Shown here in pieces: positions 45,295 to 54,933 of a stretch of 64,000 bases of DNA (position 1 is the stretch's first letter; the number at the start of each line of letters is the position of its first letter). A model generated the notes under the pieces. The model was not told the origin of the DNA and ran no database searches. It was given only the letters and a program-made list of their open reading frames with translations. The DNA lies in contig NZ_NSBU01000007.1 in the NCBI RefSeq assembly GCF_002285415.1, forward strand, positions 1,264,583 to 1,328,582, read 5' to 3'. The position numbers were made by a program, and so were the translations under genes. The DNA comes from Actibacterium pelagium. Lineage in GTDB: Bacteria; Pseudomonadota; Alphaproteobacteria; Rhodobacterales; Rhodobacteraceae.

Positions 45295-45678
45295 ATGGGT
45301 ATTGTCAACACGTTCATGCATCTTGTCACTTGGTGGAACGGCCAAACTCTTGGCACACGTATTTTCACCTCGCGCAATGGCGTAAAAGTCGGCGAAGACG
45401 AGCAGGGCAATATCTATTACCAGTCCAAGGACGGCAAACGTCGTTGGGTGATCTATAACGGTCTGGTCGAAGCGTCGCGCGTGTCGCCTGACTGGCATGG
45501 TTGGCTGCACCACACATTTGACGAACATCCCGGTGAAGAGCCCCTGTGGCACAAGTCGTGGGAAAAGCCGCACCAAGAGAATCTGACCGGAACGGCCGAG
45601 GCCTATGCCCCGGCAGGCTCGTTGCGCCAGGCACAGCCTGCAGAACGCCGCGACTATGAGGCCTGGCAGCCGGAGTAA
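45295..45678 (+). CDS. NADH:ubiquinone oxidoreductase accessory subunit NDUFA12
   Basis: The 127-residue protein is the alphaproteobacterial homologue of mitochondrial complex I subunit NDUFA12 (B17.2). Marks are [17 protein letters not shown]-x-[11 protein letters not shown] and P-D-W-H-G-W-L-H-H. It binds the complex I arm on the cytoplasmic side. The ATG at 45295 follows CGGAGGG; an upstream ATG would add 16 residues without support. It heads a three-gene unit with mlaD and DUF2155, an order common in Rhodobacterales, although the functions differ. Confidence 0.93.
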   Translation: MGIVNTFMHLVTWWNGQTLGTRIFTSRNGVKVGEDEQGNIYYQSKDGKRRWVIYNGLVEASRVSPDWHGWLHHTFDEHPGEEPLWHKSWEKPHQENLTGTAEAYAPAGSLRQAQPAERRDYEAWQPE

Positions 45679-45685
45679 CCGCCTG

Positions 45686-46135
45686 ATGGGTGAAAATACG
45701 ACAGAAGTTATGGTTGGCGGCGCCGTTCTGGCGGCCGCCATTGGTTTTTTGGTCTATGCCAGTGACGCCACCGGCACCGGCCAGTCTACTGCAGGCCAAT
45801 ATGACCTGACGGCCAGCTTCCGCTCGGCCCAAGGGGTAAACGTGGGTACGGATGTACGCCTTGCGGGCGTGAAGGTTGGTACTGTGACTTCTCTGGATCT
45901 GAACCCCACCACGTTCCGTGCGGATGCGACCTTCTCGGTCAACAACGACATTGAACTGCCTGACGACAGCGCCGCCTTGGTAGCGGCCGAAGGTTTGCTG
46001 GGCGGGTATTACGTGGAACTGGTTCCCGGCGGCTCTCCGTTCAATCTGGAACCGGGGGCCGAGATCGAAGACACGCAGGGCTCTGTCAGCCTGATATCGC
46101 TGCTGCTGAAATTCGTCTCGGGTGAGGGCGAATGA
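45686..46135 (+). CDS. mlaD: Mla-type phospholipid transport substrate-binding protein
   Basis: A 149-residue MCE-domain protein with an N-terminal membrane anchor (M-V-G-G-A-V-L-A-A-A-I-G-F-L-V-Y-A) and the MCE pattern F-R-S-A-Q-G-V-N-V-G-T-D-V-R-L-A-G-V-K-V-G-T-V in the periplasm. MlaD forms a hexameric ring that passes phospholipids between the membranes. It starts 7 bases after NDUFA12 and overlaps DUF2155 by ATGA. The mlaE and mlaF genes are not in the window; in this group mlaD is often separate from them. Confidence 0.9.
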   Translation: MGENTTEVMVGGAVLAAAIGFLVYASDATGTGQSTAGQYDLTASFRSAQGVNVGTDVRLAGVKVGTVTSLDLNPTTFRADATFSVNNDIELPDDSAALVAAEGLLGGYYVELVPGGSPFNLEPGAEIEDTQGSVSLISLLLKFVSGEGE

Positions 46136-46710
46136 TCCGTTTGGCCGTTCTGGCCAGCTTGTTGGCCACCTCTGCCCTTGCGCAGACGCTGGAAACCGTT
46201 CCGGGCAATGCCTCGGGTGCGACCTTGGAATCTACGCCCCAAGGTGTGATCAGCCTACAGTCGCTGGTCGACGGTGAAGCCACGATCGAAGATCTGACCG
46301 GCAGCGGCGCAAGCTTGGGAACCGTAACCGGCAGCGGTGCGACCCTAGAGACCGTCACCGAGGAAAATGGGATTACGCTGGAAAACGCCCCGCCCAACGC
46401 CGCGACTGCGCCGGGTGCGGTATTGCGTATGGCGGACCGGGTTGACGGCACGCTGATCGACCTGACCATGGAAAACAACAGCACCCGCGTCGCGGGTGCC
46501 CTGACCATCGGTCTGGGTGAGTGTCGCTATCCCATCGCCAACCCGGCCAGCGACGCCTTCGCCTATGTCACTGTGGCCGAGGCCGAGGATCAGCTGTTCT
46601 CAGGCTGGATGATCGCCTCTAGCCCGGCGCTGTCAGCGATGGACCACCGTCGCTATGACGTCTGGGTGCTGCGCTGTATCAACGTCGAGGCCGCGGGCAA
46701 CGACGGCTGA
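46132..46710 (+). CDS. DUF2155 exported protein
   Basis: The 192-residue product has a signal peptide (about 18 residues, ends A-L-A-Q) and then a low-complexity section with three turns of G-S-G-A-(S/T)-L-(G/E)-T-V before the DUF2155 domain. The domain has V-L-R-M-A-D-R-V-D-G-T, G-L-G-E-C-R-Y-P and a second Cys in V-L-R-C-I, which likely forms a disulfide. Function of DUF2155 is unknown. It is coupled to mlaD by ATGA. Its last 58 bases overlap the converging aat gene. Confidence 0.85.
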   Translation: MIRLAVLASLLATSALAQTLETVPGNASGATLESTPQGVISLQSLVDGEATIEDLTGSGASLGTVTGSGATLETVTEENGITLENAPPNAATAPGAVLRMADRVDGTLIDLTMENNSTRVAGALTIGLGECRYPIANPASDAFAYVTVAEAEDQLFSGWMIASSPALSAMDHRRYDVWVLRCINVEAAGNDG

Positions 46711-47288
46711 GTGAAATCGGCCGGGACATTAAGGGCCTTGGTCAAACGCTCTCGATAGTCCTTTCGGGAAATCTCTACCCCACCAAGCGACGCCAGATGG
46801 TCCGTCAGGAACTGGGTGTCGCACAGGACAAACCCAGCTTCACGCAGGTGATCGACCAGATAGGCCAGCGCAATCTTAGAGCCATTGGTTCGGCGCGAGA
46901 ACATGCTCTCTCCGAAAAAGGCGCCCGCTAGGGCCACGCCATAGGTGCCGCCGATCAGGGTGTCATCATCCCAGACCTCTAGCGAATGGGCAAAGCCAAT
47001 ACGGTGCAGTTCGGCATATAGGTCAAAGATCGTATCGTTGATCCAGGTTTCTTCCCGATCCGCGCAGGCGCGCACCACGCCCGCAAAGTCGCGGTTCAGA
47101 GTGACCTGATAGTCTTCTTTCAGGATCGCTTTGCGCAAGGAACGCGAGATATGAAACCCATCAAGAGGCAGCACACCGCGTTTGTCGGGGTCGACCCAGA
47201 AGACCTCTGGATCGTCCCGTGATTCTGCCATGGGGAAGACCCCGCCCGCATAGGCCTGCAGCAGCAGTTCAGGGGTCAGCTTGGTCAT
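46653..47288 (-). CDS. aat: Leucyl/phenylalanyl-tRNA--protein transferase
   Basis: The 211-residue enzyme moves Leu or Phe from tRNA to the N terminus of proteins that start with Lys or Arg, marking them for the ClpS-ClpAP N-end-rule route. Marks: L-L-x-A-Y-A-G-G-V-F-P-M-A-E, F-W-V-D-P-D-K-R-G-V-L-P, and F-G-E-S-M-F-S-R. It begins directly after accC (TAAATG on the minus strand), so it is in the accBC operon. The C-terminal tail runs 58 bases into DUF2155. Confidence 0.92.
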   Translation of the reverse strand: MTKLTPELLLQAYAGGVFPMAESRDDPEVFWVDPDKRGVLPLDGFHISRSLRKAILKEDYQVTLNRDFAGVVRACADREETWINDTIFDLYAELHRIGFAHSLEVWDDDTLIGGTYGVALAGAFFGESMFSRRTNGSKIALAYLVDHLREAGFVLCDTQFLTDHLASLGGVEISRKDYRERLTKALNVPADFTQPSLPAASTLIQRSTQTS

Positions 47289-48638
47289 TTAGGCCGACAG
47301 GTTGGTTTCCAACCACTTTTCCAGCCAGTGGATGTCGTAGTCGCCGGTCAGCACGGCCTCTTCCTGCAGAAGCGCATGGAAAAGTGGAACCGTGGTGTCG
47401 ACACCATCGACGATCAACTCGGCCAAAGCACGGCTGAGACGCGCCAGCGCCTCTGGCCGGTCGCGACCGTGAACGATCAGCTTGGCGATCAGGCTGTCGT
47501 AGTATGGCGGGATTGAATAGCCATCATAAAGGGCCGAATCCATCCGGACACCCAGACCACCGGGTGCATGGTACTGCGTGATCTTACCGGGGCACGGCGA
47601 GAAATTCGGCAGTTTTTCCGCGTTGATCCGAACCTCGATCGCGTGACCGTTGATTTCCAGATCGTCTTGGCTAAAGGACATATCCATGCCAGCCGCCACG
47701 CGGATTTGTTCACGCACCAGATCGACACCAAAGATACCTTCGGTAACCGGGTGTTCCACCTGCAGACGGGTGTTCATTTCGATGAAATAGAACTCTCCAT
47801 CCTCATACAGGAATTCGATCGTGCCAGCGCCGATATAGTTGATCTGCGCAACCGCATCGGCACAGACTTTACCAATCCGCGCGCGGGTTTCGGCGTCAAT
47901 CGCAGGGCCCGGGGCCTCTTCGAAAACCTTCTGGTGACGACGCTGCAACGAGCAGTCGCGTTCGCCCAGATGCACGGCTTTGCCTTTACCGTCGCCAAAG
48001 ACCTGAATCTCGATGTGGCGCGGCTTGCCGAGGTATTTCTCGATATAGACTTCGGGGTTGCCGAACGCGGCCTTGCCTTCTGCGCGTGCAGTGCGGAATG
48101 CCTCTTCCAGTTCACCCGCGGACTTGGCCAGCTTCATCCCGCGGCCACCGCCACCTGCGGTCGCCTTGATGATGACAGGGTACCCGATTTCTTCGGCCAC
48201 TTTCTGCGCGGTCTCATAGTCGGGAACGCCGCCATCAGAGCCGGGAACGCAAGGTACGCCCAGCTTTTTCATGGTGTCTTTGGCGGTTATCTTATCGCCC
48301 ATGATGCGGATGTGATCCGCGGTTGGGCCGATAAAGGTGATGTCGTGGTCCTGTACGATCTGCACGAAATTCGCGTTCTCAGACAGGAAGCCATAACCGG
48401 GGTGAATGGCCTCTGCCCCGGTGATCTCACAGGCCGAGATAATGGCCGGGATCGACAAGTAGCTTTCCGAGCCGGGGTTCGGACCGATACAGACGCTTTC
48501 ATCCGCCATGCGTACGTGCATCGCGTCGGCATCGGCGGTCGAATGTACCGCGACCGACTTGATGCCCATCTCGCGGCAGGCACGGATCACACGAAGGGCG
48601 ATCTCTCCACGGTTGGCGATCAGGATTTTATCGAACAT
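47289..48638 (-). CDS. accC: Acetyl-CoA carboxylase, biotin carboxylase subunit
   Basis: The 449-residue protein carboxylates the biotin of AccB using ATP and bicarbonate, the first step of fatty acid synthesis. The ATP-grasp marks are visible: [17 protein letters not shown] at the start, the Gly-rich [10 protein letters not shown] loop, E-K-Y-L-x-x-P-R-H-I-E, and [12 protein letters not shown]. Length is normal. It is 10 bases after accB and adjoins aat without a gap. Confidence 0.96.
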   Translation of the reverse strand: MFDKILIANRGEIALRVIRACREMGIKSVAVHSTADADAMHVRMADESVCIGPNPGSESYLSIPAIISACEITGAEAIHPGYGFLSENANFVQIVQDHDITFIGPTADHIRIMGDKITAKDTMKKLGVPCVPGSDGGVPDYETAQKVAEEIGYPVIIKATAGGGGRGMKLAKSAGELEEAFRTARAEGKAAFGNPEVYIEKYLGKPRHIEIQVFGDGKGKAVHLGERDCSLQRRHQKVFEEAPGPAIDAETRARIGKVCADAVAQINYIGAGTIEFLYEDGEFYFIEMNTRLQVEHPVTEGIFGVDLVREQIRVAAGMDMSFSQDDLEINGHAIEVRINAEKLPNFSPCPGKITQYHAPGGLGVRMDSALYDGYSIPPYYDSLIAKLIVHGRDRPEALARLSRALAELIVDGVDTTVPLFHALLQEEAVLTGDYDIHWLEKWLETNLSA

Positions 48639-48648
48639 GGGCTCAGCC

Positions 48649-49149
48649 TTATTCGATGATCATCAGGGGGGCGCCGAATTCGACAGGGCTGCCGTCTTCG
48701 ATCAGGATCCGCTTTACGGTGCCGGCTTTGGGCGCCGGGATCTGGTTCATGGTTTTCATCGCTTCGATGATCATGACCGTCTGGCCCTCGGCGACCGTTG
48801 CGCCAACAGTCACGAACGACGGTGCTCCCGGCTCTGGCTGCAGATAGGCGGTGCCTACCATCGGCGAGGTCAACGCGCCCGGGTGCTGGGCAGGATCATC
48901 TTCTGCCGGTGCGGCAGCAGGGGCAGCGGCAGGCGCGGCAGGTGCTGCCGCAACAGGGGCCGGAGCGGCGGCAACCGGAGCTGCAACAGCAACAGGTGCG
49001 GCTTGCACGGTGCGCGCTACACGAACGTCAAGGACTTGGTCCTCGCCATAGCTGCGGGTAACCTCGATCTCGGTCAGATCATTGGCGCTGAGCATTTCTG
49101 CCAAAGCCTGAATGAAGGCGACATCTGCATCTTTGGTCTGATCGGTCAT
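48649..49149 (-). CDS. accB: Acetyl-CoA carboxylase, biotin carboxyl carrier protein
   Basis: The 166-residue protein has an N-terminal helical part, a long Ala/Pro linker (about 60-90), and the biotinyl domain with E-A-M-K-T-M, where Lys132 is biotinylated. It carries CO2 between AccC and the carboxyltransferase. The start at 49149 follows GAGGAAC; an in-frame ATG 42 bases upstream looks unlikely because the product begins M-T-D-Q-T here. Confidence 0.95.
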   Translation of the reverse strand: MTDQTKDADVAFIQALAEMLSANDLTEIEVTRSYGEDQVLDVRVARTVQAAPVAVAAPVAAAPAPVAAAPAAPAAAPAAAPAEDDPAQHPGALTSPMVGTAYLQPEPGAPSFVTVGATVAEGQTVMIIEAMKTMNQIPAPKAGTVKRILIEDGSPVEFGAPLMIIE

Positions 49150-49210
49150 GCGTTCCTCGACTGCTTTTGTTTTTGTCCATTCTTCTGGCATCTCAACCAG
49201 CGGTGCCGCG

Positions 49211-49238
49211 CTTATAATCCAGCAATTCTACTGTGAAA
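49211..49238 (-). promoter_or_regulatory. Candidate promoter of accBC-aat
   Basis: On the minus strand TTTCAC and TATAAG are 16 bases apart, with the predicted transcript starting about 55 bases before the accB ATG. The -35 is a weak match. Confidence 0.35.
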
Positions 49239-49357
49239 AGCGACGACCGCATATGTTTCGCTATGCTTCAATGGATTTATGGCATCAGTTGGGAATTGTA
49301 AGAGCGGAAATTGACGCCGAACAAAGTCCGCGCAATTTTCCTTATAAACTTGAAGAA

Positions 49358-49380
49358 ATCGCGCAAGGGAATTGCGCGAT
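49358..49380 (-). terminator. Terminator after the RidA-like gene
   Basis: A perfect 9-bp stem, ATCGCGCAA and TTGCGCGAT with a 5-base loop, is followed on the minus strand by TTCTTC. It lies 27 bases past the stop at 49408 and separates that gene from accB. The flank holds another CGCGCAATT/AATTGCGCG pair. Confidence 0.7.
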
Positions 49381-49407
49381 GCCTTGTCATGTTCCGTGGG
49401 GATTCGG

Positions 49408-49797
49408 TCAGTCTTGGATCACACGAGCTGTCAGCTCGATCTCGATTTTCATGGCCGGGTCGATCAAACCCGCCTGAATCATCGTCGCCGCTGGGGGCGT
49501 TTCCTTGAAAAGCTTGCCCAAAACCGGCCAGCAGGCCTCGAAATCCTTGGCGTCGGGCAGGATGTAACGCACACGCAGGGTCTGGTCGAAACTGGACCCT
49601 GCTTTTTCCAAGGCAGCGCCGATCACCGCCATCGCGTTGCGGCACTGGTCGGCAACCTTCTTTGGCATCTCGCCGGTTTCAGGGTCCGCCCCGGTGGTGC
49701 CGGAAACATAAACGATCCCGTCCGCAACGACTGCACGGCAATAGCCGATCCTGGGCTCATAGGGAGAGCCCGAAGATATCCGCATAATGGGGGTCAT
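49408..49797 (-). CDS. RidA family protein, second copy
   Basis: The 129-residue protein has the Rid fold: [31 protein letters not shown] and a C-terminal M-K-I-E-I-E. The position matching the catalytic Arg of RidA falls in A-A-T-M-I-Q and is not Arg, so a Rid1-7 type variant of unknown activity is likely. Its first ATG overlaps the clpX stop (TGATG), so it may be co-transcribed with clpP-clpX; another in-frame ATG is four codons inside. Confidence 0.82.
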   Translation of the reverse strand: MTPIMRISSGSPYEPRIGYCRAVVADGIVYVSGTTGADPETGEMPKKVADQCRNAMAVIGAALEKAGSSFDQTLRVRYILPDAKDFEACWPVLGKLFKETPPAATMIQAGLIDPAMKIEIELTARVIQD

Positions 49798-51062
49798 CAG
49801 CTTGCGCTTACGCCTTCGGCTTGGGCGTCGGCATGGATCATCAGCGGCGCGGCACCAGCGGTCACGGCCTCTTCATTCACGACGACCTCTTCAACGCTAT
49901 CCAGACCTGGCAGGTCGAACATGGTGTCCAGCAGGATGTCTTCCATGATGGAACGCAAACCACGCGCACCGGTCTTCCGCTCGATCGCGCGTTTGGCGAT
50001 GGCGGCCAGTGCATCGTCGGTGAAGGTCAGCTTGGCATCTTCCAGTTCGAACAGACGCTGGTACTGTTTGACCAACGCGTTCTTTGGCTTGGTCAGGATG
50101 GTCACCAGCGCGTCTTCATCCAGATCGGTCAGTGTCGCGATCACAGGCAGACGACCGACGAATTCCGGGATCAGACCGAATTTCAGCAGATCTTCTGGTT
50201 CCAGCTCGGTGAAAAGCTCGCCCACGCCACGGTCGTCATTCTCTTTCACATCGGCCCCAAAGCCAATGGCAGAGCCCTTACCACGTTGTGCGATGATCTT
50301 GTCCAAGCCCGCAAAGGCACCGCCACAGATGAACAGGATGTTCGTGGTGTCGACCTGCAGGAATTCTTGTTGCGGATGCTTGCGGCCACCTTGCGGCGGA
50401 ACACTGGCAACCGTGCCTTCCATAATCTTCAGCAGCGCTTGCTGCACACCCTCACCCGAAACGTCGCGGGTGATCGAGGGGTTGTCGGACTTGCGCGTAA
50501 TCTTGTCGACCTCGTCGATATAGACGATACCGCGCTGCGCACGCTCGACGTTGTATTCGGACGCCTGAAGCAGTTTCAGGATGATGTTCTCGACATCCTC
50601 ACCCACGTAACCGGCCTCGGTCAGTGTGGTGGCGTCGGCCATGGTGAAGGGCACATCCAGAATGCGCGCCAGTGTCTGCGCCAGAAGCGTCTTACCGCAT
50701 CCGGTGGGACCGATCAGCATGATGTTCGACTTCGCCAGCTCGATGTCGCCGGACTTCTGCGCGTGGTTCAGACGTTTGTAGTGGTTGTGCACCGCTACCG
50801 ACAGAACCCGTTTCGCATGAGCCTGCCCGATGACGTAATCATCCAGAACGTCGCAGATTTCCTGTGGCGTCGGCACCCCGTCAGAGGTCTTCAGGCCAGA
50901 GCCCTTGGTCTCTTCCCGGATAATGTCCATGCAAAGCTCGACACATTCATCGCAGATGAAGACGGTCGGGCCGGCGATCAGCTTGCGAACCTCGTGCTGG
51001 CTTTTGCCACAGAACGAGCAGTAAAGCGTGTTCTTCGAGTCGCTGCTGGAATTCGTCGCCAT
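49797..51062 (-). CDS. clpX: ATP-dependent Clp protease, ATP-binding subunit ClpX
   Basis: The 421-residue AAA+ unfoldase has the N-terminal zinc finger with Cys15, Cys18, Cys37 and Cys40, Walker A G-P-T-G-C-G-K-T, and Walker [10 protein letters not shown]. The RKH-like pore and I-G-F-G-A loop that contacts ClpP (here I-G-F-G in S-A-I-G-F-G-A-D-V) are present. It unfolds tagged proteins and feeds ClpP. It follows clpP at a distance of 134 bases in the same direction. Confidence 0.97.
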   Translation of the reverse strand: MATNSSSDSKNTLYCSFCGKSQHEVRKLIAGPTVFICDECVELCMDIIREETKGSGLKTSDGVPTPQEICDVLDDYVIGQAHAKRVLSVAVHNHYKRLNHAQKSGDIELAKSNIMLIGPTGCGKTLLAQTLARILDVPFTMADATTLTEAGYVGEDVENIILKLLQASEYNVERAQRGIVYIDEVDKITRKSDNPSITRDVSGEGVQQALLKIMEGTVASVPPQGGRKHPQQEFLQVDTTNILFICGGAFAGLDKIIAQRGKGSAIGFGADVKENDDRGVGELFTELEPEDLLKFGLIPEFVGRLPVIATLTDLDEDALVTILTKPKNALVKQYQRLFELEDAKLTFTDDALAAIAKRAIERKTGARGLRSIMEDILLDTMFDLPGLDSVEEVVVNEEAVTAGAAPLMIHADAQAEGVSAS

Positions 51063-51196
51063 GCGTTTCCCCTAAGGTTTGGGCCCGGACTTTCCGGACC
51101 CGTCGGAGTTTCAGTGTCTCTAAGGCTACAGCCTAAGTCAGACGATTTTCGGGCACAATCGCAAAATCGTGCTAGCCGATGAGCGTTGCAGAGTGG

Positions 51197-51826
51197 TTAC
51201 TCTGCCTCTTCACCGGATTTCGAGCGGTTTTCAACGATTTCATCGATCAAACCCCAGTCTTTCGCCTGTTCGGGATCCATGAAGTTGTCGCGCTCCAACG
51301 CGTCCACCACGGCCTCGAACTTCTGACCGGTGTGTTTAACGTAGATCTGGTTCAGACGATCTTTCAGCTTCTGGGTTTCCTGCGCGTGGATCATGATGTC
51401 GGTTGCCTGACCCTGATAGCCACCCGAAGGCTGATGCACCATAATGCGTGAGTTCGGCAGCGAGAAGCGCATGCCCGGCGAACCCGCCGCCAGCAGCAGC
51501 GAACCCATCGACGCCGCCTGACCCACAACAAGGGTCGACACCTTCGGCTTGATGTATTGCATCGTGTCGTAGATCGACAGGCCCGAGGTCACCACGCCAC
51601 CCGGCGAGTTGATGTACATCGAAATCTCTTTGGTCGGGTTCTCGGCCTCAAGGTGCAGCAGCTGCGCCACGATCAGCGAGGACATCCCATCATGCACCGG
51701 ACCGGTGACGAAGATGATGCGCTCTTTCAGCAGGCGCGAGAAAATATCATAGGCCCGTTCACCGCGAGAGGTCTGTTCAACCACCATGGGAACAAGGTTC
51801 ATGTAGGTTTCGATGGGATCGTGCAT
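51197..51826 (-). CDS. clpP: ATP-dependent Clp protease, proteolytic subunit ClpP
   Basis: The 209-residue serine protease subunit has the catalytic Ser106 in G-Q-A-A-S-M-G-S, His131 in M-V-H-Q-P-S-G-G, and an Asp in the last third (near 180). Length and the start M-H-D-P-I-E-T-Y are normal for alphaproteobacterial ClpP. It forms the tetradecameric chamber used by ClpX and ClpA. The ATG at 51826 has AGGTAC just upstream. It is divergent from a solute-binding protein gene. Confidence 0.97.
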   Translation of the reverse strand: MHDPIETYMNLVPMVVEQTSRGERAYDIFSRLLKERIIFVTGPVHDGMSSLIVAQLLHLEAENPTKEISMYINSPGGVVTSGLSIYDTMQYIKPKVSTLVVGQAASMGSLLLAAGSPGMRFSLPNSRIMVHQPSGGYQGQATDIMIHAQETQKLKDRLNQIYVKHTGQKFEAVVDALERDNFMDPEQAKDWGLIDEIVENRSKSGEEAE

Positions 51827-52042
51827 ATGTACCTGCCTGCGTTATGGGGCCTAGCCTGCCCGCGTAAATCTTTGAAGAGTCTTAGTAGCGCGTCCTGACC
51901 CCTGCAAGGGGCAGACGGTTTTTTCATTTCCATCCGTCCAAGCGCCCGCAACATTCCACACGGAAGTTTTATGACACGTGGCTTCCCCTTCAAGGGGTTG
52001 GCTTGGCATAAGATGGTTAAAAGTTCGACAGGAGTTACAAAA

Positions 52043-53248
52043 ATGATCAAACAGCTTGTCTGCGCGGCCGCCTGCGCATTGGCCTTACCCGCCATGGCAG
52101 AGCCCGACCCCAAGGATTGGGATGCCGTGTTGGCAGAGGCCAAGGGCCAGACCGTCTATTGGCACGCATGGGGCGGATCAACCGCGACGAACGACTTCAT
52201 CGCATGGGCGGGCAAGCGGATCAGCGAAGATCACGGCGTAACGCTGGAACATGTGAAACTGGTTGATACGGCAGATGCTGTCGGTCAGGTCGTGTTCGAG
52301 AAAAGCGCCGGCAAAGACGCAGGCGGCGCGGTTGACCTCATCTGGATCAATGGCGCGAACTTCGCATCCATGAAGGAAAACGACCTGCTGTTTGGTCCCT
52401 TCGCCGAAGACCTGCCAAACTGGGAACTGGTGGATTACGAGAACAAATCCGCCGTTCGCAACGACTTCACCATCCCGACCGACGGTATGGAAAGCCCGTG
52501 GGCCATGGCTCAGGTCGTCTTTTATTACGACACGGCGCGCCTGCCAGAGCCGCCAAAGTCAATGGGTGCTCTCGCCGAATGGGCCGCAAACAACCCCGGC
52601 CGATACACCTATCCGCAGCCACCCGACTTTCTGGGCACAACCTTTCTGAAGCAAGCACTGCATGGGCTGCTGGACGACCCTTCAATCCTGCAAAAGCCCG
52701 CGTCAGATACCACCTATGACACCGTCGCCGCGCCTTTGTGGGCGTATCTGGACGGCCTGACCCCATCTCTCTGGCGTCAAGGCCGCGCCTATCCCACCAG
52801 CGGTCCGCAGCAGATTCAGCTGATGGCAGACGGAGAGATCGACCTTGCGATCTCTTTCAGCCCGGGTGAGGCCTCGACCGCGATAGCCAACGACCAGCTG
52901 CCCGATACCGTCCGCACTTTTGTGATGGATGGCGGCACGATCGGCAACGCCAGCTTCGTAGCGATCCCCTATAACGCCAACGCCAAAGCAGGCGCGATGG
53001 TTTTGGCCAACTTCCTGCTGTCAGCAGAGGCGCAGGCCAACGCACAAGACCCGAATGTACTTGGCTATGGCACAGTTCTGTCGATGGACAAGATCGGCGA
53101 AGAGGGTCGCGCCAAGTTCGACGCGCTTGATCTGGGCATCGCAACAATAACCCCGGCCGAGCTGGGTGCCGCTCTGCCCGAACCCCATCCAAGCTGGATG
53201 ACCCGTATCGCTGAAGATTGGGTCAGCCGTTATGGGGTCACCCAATAA
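52043..53248 (+). CDS. ABC importer, periplasmic solute-binding protein (YnjB-type)
   Basis: The 401-residue protein has a signal peptide (about 21 residues, ending A-M-A) and matches the YnjB/iron-thiamine class of solute-binding proteins: V-Y-W-H-A-W-G-G, D-L-I-W-I-N-G-A-N-F and Y-T-Y-P-Q-P-P-D-F-L-G. AGGAG lies 9 bases before the ATG. It is the first gene of a three-gene importer with a fused permease and an ATPase; the substrate of YnjBCD is unknown, with thiamine-like or sulfur compounds sometimes suggested. The product of 52043 and the next gene overlap by 31 bases. Confidence 0.87.
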   Translation: MIKQLVCAAACALALPAMAEPDPKDWDAVLAEAKGQTVYWHAWGGSTATNDFIAWAGKRISEDHGVTLEHVKLVDTADAVGQVVFEKSAGKDAGGAVDLIWINGANFASMKENDLLFGPFAEDLPNWELVDYENKSAVRNDFTIPTDGMESPWAMAQVVFYYDTARLPEPPKSMGALAEWAANNPGRYTYPQPPDFLGTTFLKQALHGLLDDPSILQKPASDTTYDTVAAPLWAYLDGLTPSLWRQGRAYPTSGPQQIQLMADGEIDLAISFSPGEASTAIANDQLPDTVRTFVMDGGTIGNASFVAIPYNANAKAGAMVLANFLLSAEAQANAQDPNVLGYGTVLSMDKIGEEGRAKFDALDLGIATITPAELGAALPEPHPSWMTRIAEDWVSRYGVTQ

Positions 53249-54933
53249 CCCTTCTTAGGTACGCACCTTGGCTGGCCCTAGCCGTCTTGCTGGGGCCGGT
53301 ATTTGCGGGGCTGGCGGGAACGCTGGCCCCGGCTTTTGGTCATATGCCCGCTATTGGGCGCGAGGATTGGGATCTGTCCGCATTCCGCGCCTTGTTCACA
53401 TGGCCCGGACTGCCCGAGGCCGCGCGCCTTAGCCTATTCACGGGCCTCATCGCCACAGTGCTGTCGCTGGCAATCACTACGCTGATTTTGGCAAGCTGGC
53501 ATGGCACTCGTATCGCCCACTGGGTCGAAGCTGCGCTTTCGCCGCTTCTGGCCGTACCCCATGCCGCTGCTGCCTTTGGGTTGGCCTTCCTGATCGCACC
53601 GTCTGGTTGGATTTCCCGGGCCCTGTCCCCTTGGCTGACCGGTTGGGAAAGGCCACCGGACCTGTTGATCACCAATGACCCCAATGGCCTTGCCCTGATC
53701 GCCGGGCTGGTCGCCAAAGAGGTCCCGTTCCTGTTGCTGATGTCTCTTGCCGCCCTGCCCCAAATCCACCCGCGGCGCTGCATGATCGTGGCGCAAACTT
53801 TGGGGTATGGGCGCGTCACGGGTTGGATGAAAACCATCTTCCCCCAGCTCTACAAACGCATCCGGCTTCCGGTTTACGCGGTGCTGGCGTATTCCATGTC
53901 GGTGGTCGATATGGCGATGATCCTTGGCCCGAACACACCGCCGACCCTGTCGGTGCAGATCGTGCGCTGGTCTTCGGCGCCCGATCTTGCCCAACTGTTG
54001 ACTGCCTCTGCCGGGGCGCTTTTGCAGGCCGCTCTGGTCGTCGCCGCACTCGCCCTGTGGCGTCTGGCAGAGCACCTTGCCCGCGCACCTGCCCGACGCT
54101 GGATTGGCACCGGCGTCAGATCCAAACATGACCTTTCCCTGCGCGTATTTGCCCTGATACTGGCTGCTGCCATCGCCATCGCCCTGTTCGGGGGCTTGTT
54201 AGGCCAACTTATCTGGTCGCTTTCGGGTTTTTGGAGCTTTCCAGAGGTCTTACCAGACCAGCTTTCCCTAAAAACCTGGTCGAAACAGGCGCCGGGCATG
54301 GCCAACCCTGCACTGACAGCTGTGATAATCGCGGGAACAGCAACGGCCATGGCTGTTTTGCTAACCATTGCCTGTCTAGAGGCAGAAACGCGCCTTGGGC
54401 TGTACCCGGGTCGCAAAGCGATGTTGCTTTTGTACCTTCCGCTTCTGATCCCGCAGGTCTCTTTCCTGCCCGGACTGCGCGTTCTGTTGGTTCAGGTCGG
54501 GATTGGCGTTCATCTGTGGCCCGTTGTACTGGCGCATCTGGTTTTTGTGCTGCCCTATGTCTTCCTGTCACTCAGCGATCCATATCGCGCTTGGGACACC
54601 CGATACACCCGCGCAGCTGCGACGCTTGGTGCTTCTCCATCCCGGATCTTCTGGCAGGTACGGTTGCCCATGTTGCTGGCTCCGATCCTGACCGCAGCAG
54701 CCATTGGGTTTGCCGTATCGGTTGCTCAATACCTGCCGACCCTGCTGGTAGGTGGCGGCCGTATCACAACGCTGACGACCGAGGCGCTGGCCCTGTCTTC
54801 TGGCGGCAACAGACGCATCATCGGGGCCTATGCTTTGGCGCAAACCGCGCTTGTGGTCGTCGGATTTGCCCTTGCCATTCTGGTGCCGCGCTTGGTTTGG
54901 TCAAACCGTCGAGGCATGAAGGGATTGGCATGA
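53218..54933 (+). CDS. ABC importer, fused permease (YnjC-type)
   Basis: The 571-residue protein has about 12 hydrophobic segments in two halves, each with an ABC permease EAA-type loop (A-Q-T-L-G-Y-G-R-V-T-G-W-M and A-A-T-L-G-A-S-P-S-R-I-F-W), so it is a fused dimer like YnjC. The start is uncertain: no ATG is available, and a TTG at 53218 within the previous gene is the best guess. The ATPase start overlaps its stop by ATGA. Confidence 0.85.
   Translation: MGQPLWGHPITLLRYAPWLALAVLLGPVFAGLAGTLAPAFGHMPAIGREDWDLSAFRALFTWPGLPEAARLSLFTGLIATVLSLAITTLILASWHGTRIAHWVEAALSPLLAVPHAAAAFGLAFLIAPSGWISRALSPWLTGWERPPDLLITNDPNGLALIAGLVAKEVPFLLLMSLAALPQIHPRRCMIVAQTLGYGRVTGWMKTIFPQLYKRIRLPVYAVLAYSMSVVDMAMILGPNTPPTLSVQIVRWSSAPDLAQLLTASAGALLQAALVVAALALWRLAEHLARAPARRWIGTGVRSKHDLSLRVFALILAAAIAIALFGGLLGQLIWSLSGFWSFPEVLPDQLSLKTWSKQAPGMANPALTAVIIAGTATAMAVLLTIACLEAETRLGLYPGRKAMLLLYLPLLIPQVSFLPGLRVLLVQVGIGVHLWPVVLAHLVFVLPYVFLSLSDPYRAWDTRYTRAAATLGASPSRIFWQVRLPMLLAPILTAAAIGFAVSVAQYLPTLLVGGGRITTLTTEALALSSGGNRRIIGAYALAQTALVVVGFALAILVPRLVWSNRRGMKGLA

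Noticed and set aside
46653-46710. 58-base overlap of DUF2155 and aat as sign of a wrong gene call
   Set aside because: Both frames are well supported up to their ends; converging overlap of this size occurs in compact genomes.
51827-51970. Heat-shock sigma-32 promoter of clpP
   Set aside because: A CCCCAT-like element exists near 51840, but no CTTGAA-like element at the right distance.
51961-52042. Thiamine-pyrophosphate riboswitch before the YnjB-type gene
   Set aside because: The typical CTGAGA and other conserved elements are missing.
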